From the NCBI GenBank assembly GCA_964586785.1, contig CAZPHS010000007.1, positions 1-64,000 on the forward strand: 64,000 nucleotides of DNA, in the 5' to 3' direction. Source of the stretch: SZUA-584 sp041656035. Lineage in GTDB: Bacteria > Bacillota > Clostridia > Christensenellales > SZUA-584. Position numbers and translations under genes: made by a program. The notes beneath the pieces were generated by a model that saw only the letters and a program-made list of their open reading frames with translations, did no database searches and was not told where the DNA came from. Positions 16,733 to 25,899 of the stretch are shown here, in pieces. How positions within the stretch are numbered: the stretch's first letter is position 1; each line of letters starts with the position of its first letter.

Positions 16733-16798
16733 AAGTGTGGAATATAAATGCTGGATTGTTTCGGTCAGTGTTTTTTAATATTTTATTGAGGTAGTATT

Positions 16799-18157
16799 GT
16801 GGACACGTTTTTAATGATATGGGAAAAAGCACTGGTAATACTGAAACAGGAATTAGCGAGGCTTCGTTATGATACTTGGATTAAAACGCTCTCCCCTTTG
16901 AAAAAGGTCGATTCATCTTTTTATTTTCAGACGCTAAACTCAATCCATAAAGAGCTTATACAAAAAAACTATAAAGAAATAATAGCGAATGCCATGTACG
17001 ACGCTTCCGTAAATTTCGGATATGATACCGAAATTGAAGTTTTTTTTCTTGACAGTGAGGAAGCGGAGCAATTCAAGCAGCCCGTCCAAACGGTTGCCGA
17101 CAATACGTCCGCAGCGCGTTCTATGCTAAACCCTATGTTTACATTCGACAGCTTTGTTGTGGGAAGCTCCAACGAGTTCGCGCACGCGGCGGCCCGGGCT
17201 GTGGCGGACAACCCCGGTTTCACGTACAACCCGCTTTTTATTTACGGAAAAACCGGCCTTGGTAAAACGCATCTTATGCAGGCTATAGCAAATTACATAA
17301 GTGAGCGCGACACCTGCTCTTCCGTTATGTTTGTTAAAAGCGAGCCTTTTCTAAACGATCTTATTAACGCCATACGCACGTCAAAAACGGAGGAATTCCG
17401 AAAAAGATACAGAAAAGCCGATGTATTGCTTATTGACGATATACAGTTTATTGCCGGAAAAGAAAGCACGCAGGAAGAGTTCTTTCATACTTTTAACGAT
17501 TTGTACGAAAACAACAAACAAATTATTTTATCTTCCGATAAACCGCCGAAAGAGATTTCAAAGCTGGAGGAGAGGCTGCAGTCCCGTTTTGAAGGAGGGC
17601 TTATTGCCGACATACAGCCCCCTAATTATGAAACCAAGCTTGCCATACTAATTAAAAAAACCAAAGATTTTACTTCTATGGGTTCGTTAAAATATGAAAT
17701 TAAAAACGACATACTCGATCTTATAGCAACAAGAGTATCGTCCAACATACGTTCTCTCGAAGGGGCGTTAAAGAAAATAATTGCATATTCAATGCTTAAC
17801 GGGCGCGCTCCCAACCTGCCTGAAGCCGAAATAGCTATTCGTGATTTTTTAACATCCACAAATAATAAAAGAATTACTCCAAAGCATATTATGCAGATTA
17901 TTTGCGATTATTACAGCTTGTCTGAAGAAGAGATAATGAGCAGTAAAAAAAATCAAAGCATAGCTTACCCGCGCCAGGTTGCGATGTATTTATCAAGAAA
18001 GCTTTTGGACATATCATATAAAAGCATAGCGGAAGTATACGGAAAAAGCGATCATACTACCGTTAAACACGCTTATGAAAAAATTGAAAAGGAGATTCAA
18101 CGAAACATTGAAACAAAAACTCTTGTGGATGACTTTATTTCTAAGTTGAAAGAATAG
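16799..18157 (+). CDS. dnaA: Chromosomal replication initiator protein DnaA
   Basis: The 452-residue AAA+ protein binds DnaA boxes and opens the origin. Walker A GKTGLGKTH, Walker B LLIDDIQF and the DNA-binding signature SDHTTVKHAYEKI near the C-terminus are all present. It starts with GTG at 16799, preceded by GAGGT. Its flanking sequences carry DnaA boxes on both sides, so the gene lies inside oriC. Confidence 0.98.
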   Translation: MDTFLMIWEKALVILKQELARLRYDTWIKTLSPLKKVDSSFYFQTLNSIHKELIQKNYKEIIANAMYDASVNFGYDTEIEVFFLDSEEAEQFKQPVQTVADNTSAARSMLNPMFTFDSFVVGSSNEFAHAAARAVADNPGFTYNPLFIYGKTGLGKTHLMQAIANYISERDTCSSVMFVKSEPFLNDLINAIRTSKTEEFRKRYRKADVLLIDDIQFIAGKESTQEEFFHTFNDLYENNKQIILSSDKPPKEISKLEERLQSRFEGGLIADIQPPNYETKLAILIKKTKDFTSMGSLKYEIKNDILDLIATRVSSNIRSLEGALKKIIAYSMLNGRAPNLPEAEIAIRDFLTSTNNKRITPKHIMQIICDYYSLSEEEIMSSKKNQSIAYPRQVAMYLSRKLLDISYKSIAEVYGKSDHTTVKHAYEKIEKEIQRNIETKTLVDDFISKLKE

Positions 18158-18360
18158 TGGATAATATGTTCATTGAAAATTAAAAACCTTGCTGTTTAAA
18201 TTTTAGAATAAACCATTAAACAGACATGCCATACACTTTGTATGCCTTATATGCCGGCTTTAAATGTGTATCATAAATACAGGTTTTAATTATGAAAATC
18301 GATATTATCCAAGTTATAAACACATACTACTACTATTACTGCTAGTTATTATATAGTGTA
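18156..18360. other. Origin unwinding region (oriC, dnaA-dnaN spacer)
   Basis: The spacer holds a near-consensus box AGTGGATAA (18156-18164, 8 of 9), then two weaker boxes TTATCCAAG (18305-18313) and TTATAAACA (18314-18322), directly followed by a run of trinucleotides, CTACTACTATTACTGCTA (18327-18344), and AT-rich sequence. Boxes next to 3-base repeats of the CTA/TAG type match the DnaA-trio element known from Bacillus, where DnaA loads on single strands. A CTGTTTAA/TTAAACAG inverted repeat (18192-18223) lacks a U-tract. I infer that unwinding occurs here. Confidence 0.7.
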
Positions 18361-18401
18361 ACATATCAGGAACTTAACCGTTTTTAAAAGGAGTATACAA
18401 T

Positions 18402-19508
18402 ATGAAAATAGTATGTACGAAAAACGAATTACAAAGATGTGTAAATATTGCCGCGAAAGCCGTCGCTTTAAAATCGCCTACTTATTTACTTGAAGGAATA
18501 CGTATAAAGGCGGAGAAAGATATTATTACCATATATGGAAGCGATGGGGTTTTATCTATTAAATGCATATTAAAAGCCGATGTTTTAGAAGAAGGGGATA
18601 TAGTCATACCGGCGCGCATATTATGCGAGCTGCTTACAAAGTTTGAAGACTGTGAAATAAAAATAGAGACGGATGAAAGCAGCGTTATAATGGAATGCGG
18701 TCATTCGCGCACAACTCTTCGTTATATGGAATCGGATCAATATCCCGATTTTCCGCTGTTTGACACGCAAGATTGTATTACATTGTTTTCAAAACAATTG
18801 ACATCAATGATAAACCAAACAATATTCTCCGCGTCTTCAAGCGAGGAAAAACCTATACTTACAGGGATACTTATAGAGATAGAAAAAGACGCTTTAAAAA
18901 TGGTCGCTCTGGACGGATACAGACTGGCGATAAGAAAAGAATACAATCAATCGGAAATTACCGATACGGAAATAGTTGTTCCCGCAAAGTCGATGCGCGA
19001 GGTCGCAAGAATAATTCCCGACGACGATACAACGGTAAAAGTATTTATAAAAGAACGTCTCGTCGGTTTTGTCTGCGGCGATATGCAGCTTGTGACGCGC
19101 GTTCTTCAAGGCGATTATGTAAGATATAAAAGTATATTGCCAGCAGATTATCTATCCCGCGTTATTGTTAATCGTTCCGCTTTTCTAGGAAGCCTTGAGA
19201 TAGCGAGTATTCTATCAAGGCAATCGAAAGCCAATCTTATAAACTTATCCATTACAGGTAATTTAATAACGGTAACCTCAGATTCCGAAGTAGGAATGGT
19301 AAGGGAAGAGGTGGATATAAATCTTACGGGCAAGGCGCTGGATATTTCGTTTAACGCGAGATATCTATTAGACGTTTTTAAAGAAATATACGATGAGGAA
19401 ATTGTTCTTGATTTTAATACGAGCATCAGTCCTTGCGTTATACATCCATTAACGGGCGACAGTTATTTATATCTTGTGCTGCCCGTTAAAACAAACAAAT
19501 CAGATTAG
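18402..19508 (+). CDS. dnaN: DNA polymerase III beta subunit (sliding clamp)
   Basis: The 368-residue protein forms the ring clamp that holds polymerase on DNA. Length, position after dnaA, and recognisable stretches of the three clamp domains support the call. AAAAGGAG lies upstream of the ATG. Unlike the common order dnaA-dnaN-recF-gyrB, the gene is followed by a convergent gene, whose stop codon overlaps that of dnaN by three bases (19505-19508). recF is not in the window. Confidence 0.97.
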   Translation: MKIVCTKNELQRCVNIAAKAVALKSPTYLLEGIRIKAEKDIITIYGSDGVLSIKCILKADVLEEGDIVIPARILCELLTKFEDCEIKIETDESSVIMECGHSRTTLRYMESDQYPDFPLFDTQDCITLFSKQLTSMINQTIFSASSSEEKPILTGILIEIEKDALKMVALDGYRLAIRKEYNQSEITDTEIVVPAKSMREVARIIPDDDTTVKVFIKERLVGFVCGDMQLVTRVLQGDYVRYKSILPADYLSRVIVNRSAFLGSLEIASILSRQSKANLINLSITGNLITVTSDSEVGMVREEVDINLTGKALDISFNARYLLDVFKEIYDEEIVLDFNTSISPCVIHPLTGDSYLYLVLPVKTNKSD

Positions 19509-20245
19509 CTTCTTTTTAACAGCTTTTCAAGACTTTTTCTTGCGCGTTCTTCAATTTGGGACGCGTATTTTATTGCTATATATACCGCTATAACCGCTAA
19601 CACCGCAATTGCTATCCAAACCCAAAAGGGAAGAGACAAAGCGTTAGAGCCAAGGAAAGCGAAAATAGCAAAACCCCAAGGCCTTGAAAATAAAATGATT
19701 ATAAAAAAGGTTTTTATGCGCATGGCGGAAAGTCCTGCCACCATACATAATAAATCGTCGGGGAAAAAGGGCAGCAGAAACATAAGAAAAAGCATAACCC
19801 TTTGACGCGAGGATACGGTTAAAAGATATTTTTCAACAGCTTGTTTTCCCGCGATGCGCTCTACCAAAGGTCTTCCAAACCATCTTCCAAGATAAAAAGC
19901 GCATATTGAACCTAGAATAACAGATACGATAGATATAATAAAACCGTAAACAAAGCCGAAAAGCATACCGCCGACTGCCGTAGTAACACCGCCGGGTATG
20001 GGAGCAAAAACAACCTGAAAAAATTGCAGCAGAAAAAATGCGAGAGGCGCGAGCACGCCGAATGATGAAACGTATTGTTTGAGGTGTTCTTTTGACTCAA
20101 AAATAGAAAACCAACCGGCGCTTTTTCCTATACAAAAAAAAGCAACAATTGCGGCTATAATAAGTATAAAAACAAAAAGCCAGATAAACTGCTTTTTTGT
20201 TAAGCGCACGCCCTTTATCTTTTTGATTTTTTCTAATAGTTTCAT
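19505..20245 (-). CDS. TVP38/TMEM64 family membrane protein
   Basis: The 246-residue integral membrane protein belongs to the TVP38/TMEM64 (SNARE-associated) family, related to DedA. It has about five or six hydrophobic segments, and the family's glycine-rich motif FAPIPGGVTTAVGGMLFG and a basic C-terminus. Its role in bacteria is unsettled; lipid or ion transport has been suggested. The ATG at 20245 has no Shine-Dalgarno site, and a -10 box ends six bases before it, so the mRNA may be leaderless. Confidence 0.85.
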   Translation of the reverse strand: MKLLEKIKKIKGVRLTKKQFIWLFVFILIIAAIVAFFCIGKSAGWFSIFESKEHLKQYVSSFGVLAPLAFFLLQFFQVVFAPIPGGVTTAVGGMLFGFVYGFIISIVSVILGSICAFYLGRWFGRPLVERIAGKQAVEKYLLTVSSRQRVMLFLMFLLPFFPDDLLCMVAGLSAMRIKTFFIIILFSRPWGFAIFAFLGSNALSLPFWVWIAIAVLAVIAVYIAIKYASQIEERARKSLEKLLKRS

Positions 20246-20251
20246 ACAGCG

Positions 20252-20280
20252 AGTATAACATAACCGCTATATTTAACCAA
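20252..20280 (-). promoter_or_regulatory. Promoter of the TVP38 family gene
   Basis: On the minus strand TTGGTT (20275-20280), 17 bases, TATACT (20252-20257). Only six bases separate the -10 box from the ATG, which puts the transcription start on the start codon. Confidence 0.55.
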
Positions 20281-20320
20281 TGCCGTTTATTATTTTTTTT
20301 CTTATAATTGATTTATTTAA

Positions 20321-21031
20321 TCAACAATTAGCGGCGAGTAAATAAGGGGCTTTATCTTTTATAAAACTTATTACCGTATCGAATATTAAGCGATGCCCCG
20401 CCTTATTAGGATGAATGCCGTCTTTACATATGTACTGGTTAAATTCCTGTTCTTTTAAGAAAGCGTTGCGGACATCTATACAATGCAGATTACGTTTACA
20501 GGCAATTGCAGAAATGCAGCTTGAATAGCGTTCCTGCCACCAGTATATGCGCCAAATATCTTTTAGCCATTTTAATATTCTGATTCCTTTTTGTTTATCC
20601 TTTTCCGTAAACCATTTAAAATAACTATCCGCATAAAGAGGAGGCAATGTAGTTAAAATCGCTGTTTTATTATTTTTCTCTATATAGTCAATCATTGAGC
20701 AAAGCTGTTTTTCAAAAATATCAAGAGGCGTTTTTGGTATATGGTTAAGCACCGGGTTATCGGCTATATCATTCCAGAGGAAATCACAATCATTGCCGCC
20801 AAATTCAATTACAACCATATCCGGATCGTACTTTTTCATTTTTGATTCCAAACTCTTTTTACCGTCTGTTATTGTTGAACCAAAACGTGATTCGTTAATC
20901 ATTTGGGCGTTTACAGTTTTGGATAAAAGATTAAAGTAACAGTCGTTAATCAACGTATATTTATTTTTCTGTTCATCAAACACCACGCCTTTTGAAATTG
21001 AATCGCCTATAACAAGTATTTTTTTAGACAT
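20321..21031 (-). CDS. SGNH/GDSL family hydrolase
   Basis: The 236-residue protein is an SGNH hydrolase. Block I is VIGDSIS with the nucleophile Ser, block III is GGND, and block V is DGIHPN with the catalytic Asp and His. There is no signal peptide, so it should act inside the cell. The family contains esterases, lipases and carbohydrate deacetylases; the substrate cannot be told. It shares its orientation with the TVP38 gene, 75 bases away, but may have its own promoter. Confidence 0.85.
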   Translation of the reverse strand: MSKKILVIGDSISKGVVFDEQKNKYTLINDCYFNLLSKTVNAQMINESRFGSTITDGKKSLESKMKKYDPDMVVIEFGGNDCDFLWNDIADNPVLNHIPKTPLDIFEKQLCSMIDYIEKNNKTAILTTLPPLYADSYFKWFTEKDKQKGIRILKWLKDIWRIYWWQERYSSCISAIACKRNLHCIDVRNAFLKEQEFNQYICKDGIHPNKAGHRLIFDTVISFIKDKAPYLLAANC

Positions 21032-21191
21032 GTCCGTGCCTTTCTCTTTTTCTTAACTTATTTTACGCCTTGCAAACAGATGTTATCAACAAATATATAA
21101 CAATTAACCCGCTGCTTAAAATATAACAAACAATTTAGTCTAAATTAAAGACATGGTGTGAACAAATACGGACATTTAAAAAAAGGCGCTC

Positions 21192-21220
21192 TTTCAAAAT
21201 GAGTATTTTTGTTTTATAAT
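21192..21220 (+). promoter_or_regulatory. Promoter of parA-parB
   Basis: TTTCAA (21192-21197), 17 bases, TATAAT (21215-21220), 25 bases before the parA start. The -10 box is perfect, the -35 is weak. Confidence 0.5.
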
Positions 21221-21245
21221 GTTTTAACAAGGGGGAGTAAACTAT

Positions 21246-22022
21246 ATGTCTAAGATAATTGCTATTGCCAATCAAAAAGGCGGCGTTGGAAAAACAACAA
21301 CCGCCGTAAACTTAAGCGCCTGTATAGCGGAAAAGGGAAAAAAGGTACTGCTTATAGACGTTGACCCGCAGGGCAATTCGACAAGCGGACTTGGAATCGA
21401 TAAAAACAATATTGAATATTCGGCTTACGATGTGCTTATAAACGGTGTAGACGCCAAAAAAGCGGTGATAAGCACAATGATAGAAACGCTTGACATAATA
21501 GCCGCTAATATTGATCTGGTTGGCGCCGAAGTGGAGCTTGTATCCCGTATTGCGCGCGAACAGATATTAAAGCAGGCTATAAAACCCCTGCGTAATGATT
21601 ACGACTTTATATTTATGGATTGCCCGCCTTCCTTGGGGCTTATCACATTAAACGCTCTTACCGCCGCGGATAAGATACTGGTTCCTATACAATGCGAGTA
21701 TTACGCGCTTGAAGGTTTATCACAACTGATAAACACAATTAAGCTTGTAAAAACAAACTTGAACCACTCGCTTGAGGTTGAGGGAGTGGTGCTGACTATG
21801 TTTGACGGCCGTACAAACCTTTCCATACAGGTTGTGGACGAAGTAAAAAAATACTTTAAAAATAAAGTATATAAAACAATAATACCGAGGAATGTCAGGC
21901 TCGGCGAAGCGCCAAGCTTTGGTCTGCCGGTTATTCGCTACGACGCCGCGTGCCTTGGAACACAATGTTATAATGATCTCGCAAATGAAATAATAGAATA
22001 CAATGAAGGCGGGGAAACATGA
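21246..22022 (+). CDS. parA: Chromosome partitioning ATPase ParA (Soj)
   Basis: The 258-residue Walker-type ATPase binds DNA without sequence specificity and moves or organises the origin with ParB. The deviant Walker A motif KGGVGKTT is at the N-terminus, and DVDPQGN and FMDCPPSLG follow. In Bacillus its homologue Soj also controls DnaA. GGGGGAG precedes the ATG. It overlaps parB by four bases, so the two are translated together. Confidence 0.97.
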   Translation: MSKIIAIANQKGGVGKTTTAVNLSACIAEKGKKVLLIDVDPQGNSTSGLGIDKNNIEYSAYDVLINGVDAKKAVISTMIETLDIIAANIDLVGAEVELVSRIAREQILKQAIKPLRNDYDFIFMDCPPSLGLITLNALTAADKILVPIQCEYYALEGLSQLINTIKLVKTNLNHSLEVEGVVLTMFDGRTNLSIQVVDEVKKYFKNKVYKTIIPRNVRLGEAPSFGLPVIRYDAACLGTQCYNDLANEIIEYNEGGET

Positions 22023-22870
22023 AACAGCAGCGTCTCGGCAAAGGCTTGGGGGCACTTATAGGCGAGGGGCCTCAAATATCCGAATCGGCAAGCGGCCTTG
22101 TAACTATAGATGTTAATGATATTGACCCCAGCGCGGCGCAGCCAAGAAAGCATTTTGATAATGATAAGCTTGGCGAGCTCGCGCAGTCTATCAAAACATA
22201 TGGTATAGTACAGCCGATTATTGTGCAAAAAAACGGTTCGCGCTACACGATTGTGGCGGGTGAGCGGCGCTATAGAGCCGCGCGCCTGGCGGGCCTAGCG
22301 GCTGTGCCCGTTGTCGTTAAAGAATGCTCAAAAGCCGAATTGATGGAGGTTTCTCTTGTCGAGAATCTTCAGCGAGAGGATTTAAACCCTATTGAGGAAG
22401 CCGAAGCGATGCGCCTGCTTATGAGAGAGCATAATTTGACGCAGGATCAGCTTTCGTCCCGTCTTGGCAAATCAAGAAGCTCCATAGCCAACACTCTGCG
22501 GCTGCTTAATCTTCCGGACAATATACGCGACATGGTTATTTCGGGACTGCTTTCAAGCGGCCATGCCCGTTGTCTTATTACTCTTGAAAGCGACGCCGAA
22601 AAACAAAAACTAGCCGAACGCATTATTAAACAAGGGCTTTCGGTGCGCGCCGCAGAGCAAATACTGCAATCCTGCGGACAAAGCGCCCGCAAAGATAAAA
22701 AACAAACAATACAGCGGCCGGAGATTGATTCGGCGGAAAAAACTCTCACCGCCGCACTTGGCACCAAAGTGCAAATATCAGGAGATTTAGTATCGGGCAG
22801 GATTATTCTCGCGTATTACAATAAGGAGCAGCTGCAAACGCTGTTTGATTTTTTAATGACATGCAAGTAA
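22019..22870 (+). CDS. parB: Chromosome partitioning protein ParB (Spo0J)
   Basis: The 283-residue protein is a CTPase clamp that loads at parS and spreads along DNA, recruiting condensin. The N-terminal CTP-binding region is marked by AGERRYRAARLAG, then comes the helix-turn-helix that reads parS, and a C-terminal dimer domain. The gene is followed directly by two perfect parS sites. Only one ParB-like gene (no separate noc) is present here. Confidence 0.97.
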   Translation: MKQQRLGKGLGALIGEGPQISESASGLVTIDVNDIDPSAAQPRKHFDNDKLGELAQSIKTYGIVQPIIVQKNGSRYTIVAGERRYRAARLAGLAAVPVVVKECSKAELMEVSLVENLQREDLNPIEEAEAMRLLMREHNLTQDQLSSRLGKSRSSIANTLRLLNLPDNIRDMVISGLLSSGHARCLITLESDAEKQKLAERIIKQGLSVRAAEQILQSCGQSARKDKKQTIQRPEIDSAEKTLTAALGTKVQISGDLVSGRIILAYYNKEQLQTLFDFLMTCK

Positions 22871-22887
22871 AAATGCCGGCAATTTAA

Positions 22888-22903
22888 TGTTTCACGTGAA
22901 ACA
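22888..22903. promoter_or_regulatory. parS site 1
   Basis: TGTTTCACGTGAAACA is a perfect 16-base palindrome identical to the bacterial parS consensus recognised by ParB, 18 bases after the parB stop codon. Confidence 0.96.
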
Positions 22904-22911
22904 ACAACATT

Positions 22912-22927
22912 TGTTTCACGTGAAACA
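22912..22927. promoter_or_regulatory. parS site 2
   Basis: A second perfect TGTTTCACGTGAAACA, 24 bases (centre to centre) from the first, in the short gap between the convergent parB and cvpA-like genes. Confidence 0.96.
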
Positions 22928-22930
22928 TTT

Positions 22931-23638
22931 TTATACTACCGCCCGTATGAAGTGCCAGAAGAAATTATTTTCACTGAAGAAAATCGCCATATCCGAGCTC
23001 TTGTAATAATCGGTTATAAGCGAAACGGGAAAAACAAGAATGATAACGGGAATTACAGACGCAATAAGAAAGCAAAACATAAGCCCCCTTATTGAACCGA
23101 AAAGCGCGCCCATGGTACGGTTGTATTGCCTAAGCTCGGGAAGCCGGATTGTATAATCAATAGCGCCAAGAACAAATGAAAAAATTATTCGCGCCAAAAC
23201 AAATATAATAATAAAAGAGATAAAATTCAGCACGGCGGATACGAGAGTTAAGTTATAGTATTCTCCGAGAGTGGACGCGCCTAGCGCGGAAAAAGCTTTT
23301 GATTCAACATTTTGACGTATAAGAGTTAAAAAAGGTTCTGATAAATTTGAAGTCGACAGAACATCGTTAAGCTGTTTTTGAGATATAGTGTCAACGAGCA
23401 GCCGCGTATTTTCGAACGAGGCGATTTTTTCTGCGCCCTCGGTATAATAAATAAAATAATCATATATTGATTGATTGCTTTTAATTGCCGCGGACATCAC
23501 CGGATAAAAAAGATATGACGTGATAAGAGAAACAAAAAACGCGCCGAGGCTTAAAGTGGAATGCAAAAAACCGCGATGAATCCCGTCAAGAATAATGATT
23601 ACAAATATCAATATAAAGAATAAATTTATTAAGCTCAC
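22931..23638 (-). CDS. CvpA family membrane protein
   Basis: The 235-residue protein has about four hydrophobic segments and the features of the CvpA family, including an N-terminal segment ending in DGIHRGF. The family was named for colicin V production but its function in Bacillota is unclear. The start is GTG at 23638, eight bases after GGAGG. It sits directly after the DUF5711-like gene and is probably transcribed with it. Confidence 0.8.
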   Translation of the reverse strand: MSLINLFFILIFVIIILDGIHRGFLHSTLSLGAFFVSLITSYLFYPVMSAAIKSNQSIYDYFIYYTEGAEKIASFENTRLLVDTISQKQLNDVLSTSNLSEPFLTLIRQNVESKAFSALGASTLGEYYNLTLVSAVLNFISFIIIFVLARIIFSFVLGAIDYTIRLPELRQYNRTMGALFGSIRGLMFCFLIASVIPVIILVFPVSLITDYYKSSDMAIFFSENNFFWHFIRAVV

Positions 23639-23658
23639 GTCGCAAACCTCCGATTAGA

Positions 23659-24771
23659 TTAAGGCAAAGGCAAAAGATAAACATCGCTGTTTGAGGTGAT
23701 AAACACGTAATTGCCAAATGCCCGCTTCACGCTTTCTATTTCATACGGAAAAGAGTATGCCCTTGAATATTTGCCGTCAACAGTATAAACGAAAATATTC
23801 TTATTTGCAAAACAATAAATTTTATCTTTACCGTGAATTATATCAAATACATCGGGCGGAAGATTTATAGATACCTCGCCGCCCAAGCCTTTGATTATGC
23901 GCGCAATATCTATAGAACCCTCGTTTTGCGCCGGTATAAAAACAAAGCTTGGATTTGACTGCACATAAATATCGTTAAGAAGCCACCCGTATATCATTAT
24001 AGACTTATCATCTGAGCTTAAAGAGGTTTTATACATTGTTAAGCGGTTTGTTCCTATAGCGTAAATATTCTCGCCTATTATATGAATGCCGCTTACAAGC
24101 TGGTCTTTTAGCTCTTTTATGCCTGTCATGGACTGTGTTTTTGGGCGGTAGGTAGATATTCTTGAGATTGGCACGCTCCCCGATACATCAAGCTCTAGCA
24201 AGTAAAGGCTGCTGCTGTCGGCGTCAAATCCGTAATCGAGTATATAACGGTCGGTAACTTCTATTCTGTATAATTCCGTACCGCTTAAGTCAAAAATCAA
24301 AATGTACGTTAAAAAATGTTCTTTTTGTTCCTGGCGCACATACAACGCAACGTTATTTTTACCGGCGCGGGTAGATATAATTTCACTGTCTTCGAGCTTT
24401 CTTGAAAATCGGTGCTGGCCTTGCGCATTTACCACTTGTATAACGGAATCACTGTTAGCTATTATTAAATCATCGTTCGACGTAAATTCAAGACCGCTTG
24501 AAAACAAACCAAGCTTCCATACGATACCGGCGGAAGAATCAATACAGGTTAGGTATTCCTGCTCGGAATAGACTATATTTTGTCCCATGCCGAAGTATTC
24601 CATATCGGATGTAAAAGGCATTTTTATCATTGTGTCCGATAACTCCCTGCCTTTTGTCAAAATCATAAATAAGCCTATTGTAAAAACAATAACGGAAGCG
24701 GTTACTATAATTAAAAACGCGAGCTTCTTTTTTTGGACCCGTCTTTTCTTTTGCTTTTTATATATATTCAT
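23659..24771 (-). CDS. Membrane-anchored protein, DUF5711-like
   Basis: The 370-residue product begins at ATG 24771, after GAGG, with a lysine/arginine-rich start, a single membrane segment at about residues 18-38, and a large external part of repeated beta-strand units. The overall layout resembles the uncharacterised DUF5711 family of Bacillota, but I recognise this only by its form. It precedes the CvpA family gene on the same strand; the two products may work together at the membrane. Confidence 0.65.
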   Translation of the reverse strand: MNIYKKQKKRRVQKKKLAFLIIVTASVIVFTIGLFMILTKGRELSDTMIKMPFTSDMEYFGMGQNIVYSEQEYLTCIDSSAGIVWKLGLFSSGLEFTSNDDLIIANSDSVIQVVNAQGQHRFSRKLEDSEIISTRAGKNNVALYVRQEQKEHFLTYILIFDLSGTELYRIEVTDRYILDYGFDADSSSLYLLELDVSGSVPISRISTYRPKTQSMTGIKELKDQLVSGIHIIGENIYAIGTNRLTMYKTSLSSDDKSIMIYGWLLNDIYVQSNPSFVFIPAQNEGSIDIARIIKGLGGEVSINLPPDVFDIIHGKDKIYCFANKNIFVYTVDGKYSRAYSFPYEIESVKRAFGNYVFITSNSDVYLLPLP

Positions 24772-24885
24772 TATTACCTCGCAAAAAGCCTGTAACAAAA
24801 CGATTATATCATACGGTGATAAAAACAGTGTTGGAATTTACCCGTTAACAATATAATAATTAAGTATTGCTTAAGCAGGGCGCGG

Positions 24886-25758
24886 TTACGGGCAAAAAAC
24901 GTTGAGCGCCGAAGGCTTTATAACAAGCGTTTTTGGCGTGTGCCCGCATATCTCGCCGTCTATATCAAAAGCCTGCGAAGAGTCGCATTCAATTGTAATT
25001 TGGCTGCACATAAATTGTTCCGCGACGGATATCTTCTCAACCCGTCCTTTTTTAAGCTTGGGAAGCTCAAATAATATACGCCATCTTGGCGCGTGTTTCA
25101 GTATTAAAACATTAAAAAGTCCATCCTGCACGCTAGCGTTGGGCGCCACATAAAGACCGCCGCCGAAGCATTTGCCGTTCGCAACGGCTATAAGCAAAAC
25201 ATCGCGAACAAAACTCTCGCCGTTTGCGGTTATGCGTAATCTTACGCTTTTGTATTTTATTATTGACATAAGTATACCAATAAAATACGCAAGCCCTCCC
25301 GTTGCTATTTTGCGTACCTTTTGTGTATTGCGTATAACGCTTACGTCAAAACCGGCTCCCGCCACATTTAAAAAAGGTTGGTTGTCGTCTAAAAAACCGA
25401 CGTCTACCAATTTTGTGTTTCCCGAAAGTATAATTTGGAGCGCGCTTGTTATATCCTTAGGAACATTTACCGACTGACGGAAGTCGTTTCCTGTTCCGGC
25501 AGGTATAATGCCGAGTTTTTCGTCGGTGCCGAATAACTCTTCGGCAACCTCAAGAAGGGTGCCGTCCCCGCCGACAGATATTATTCCTTTGTAACCTTTG
25601 CCTATCGCCGCTTTTGCCAGCTTTGTCGCGTGGCGCTTATACTCGGTATGAGCCTCTTTATATTTTATACTGTTGTCCTGCAAATACTTGGTTACAATAT
25701 TCATAGCCTTGTATGAGCGTCCCGCCCCCGCGGTAGGATTAAAAATTATGTAATACAT
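24886..25758 (-). CDS. Diacylglycerol kinase family lipid kinase
   Basis: The 290-residue protein is of the DagK/YegS/LCB5 type that phosphorylates diacylglycerol or other lipids. NPTAGAG near the N-terminus and the nucleotide-binding GGDGTL are diagnostic, with PAGTGNDF after it. ATG at 25758 is chosen because AAAAGGAG lies at the right distance; a longer upstream frame lacks such a site. In Bacillota the related DgkB recycles diacylglycerol from lipoteichoic acid synthesis; the exact substrate here is unproven. Confidence 0.88.
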   Translation of the reverse strand: MYYIIFNPTAGAGRSYKAMNIVTKYLQDNSIKYKEAHTEYKRHATKLAKAAIGKGYKGIISVGGDGTLLEVAEELFGTDEKLGIIPAGTGNDFRQSVNVPKDITSALQIILSGNTKLVDVGFLDDNQPFLNVAGAGFDVSVIRNTQKVRKIATGGLAYFIGILMSIIKYKSVRLRITANGESFVRDVLLIAVANGKCFGGGLYVAPNASVQDGLFNVLILKHAPRWRILFELPKLKKGRVEKISVAEQFMCSQITIECDSSQAFDIDGEICGHTPKTLVIKPSALNVFCP

Positions 25759-25844
25759 ATTATAAGCTCCTTTTAATGCTGAAATTATTCTACAAAATAA
25801 TACATGGATTGTACAGTGCATATATAGGAGTATCTTAATTATTA

Positions 25845-25873
25845 TTGTGGATAAAATGTAATTGTGGTATGAT
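25845..25873 (+). promoter_or_regulatory. Promoter of the anchored unknown gene and dusB
   Basis: TTGTGG (25845-25850), 17 bases, TATGAT (25868-25873), 27 bases before the chosen start. Confidence 0.5.
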
Positions 25874-25899
25874 TGGTTAAAAATTAAGGGGTGATATTT

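Noticed and set aside
18325..18345. The triplet run before dnaN as a microsatellite or coding remnant
   Set aside because: The position beside DnaA boxes and before AT-rich DNA fits an origin element better.
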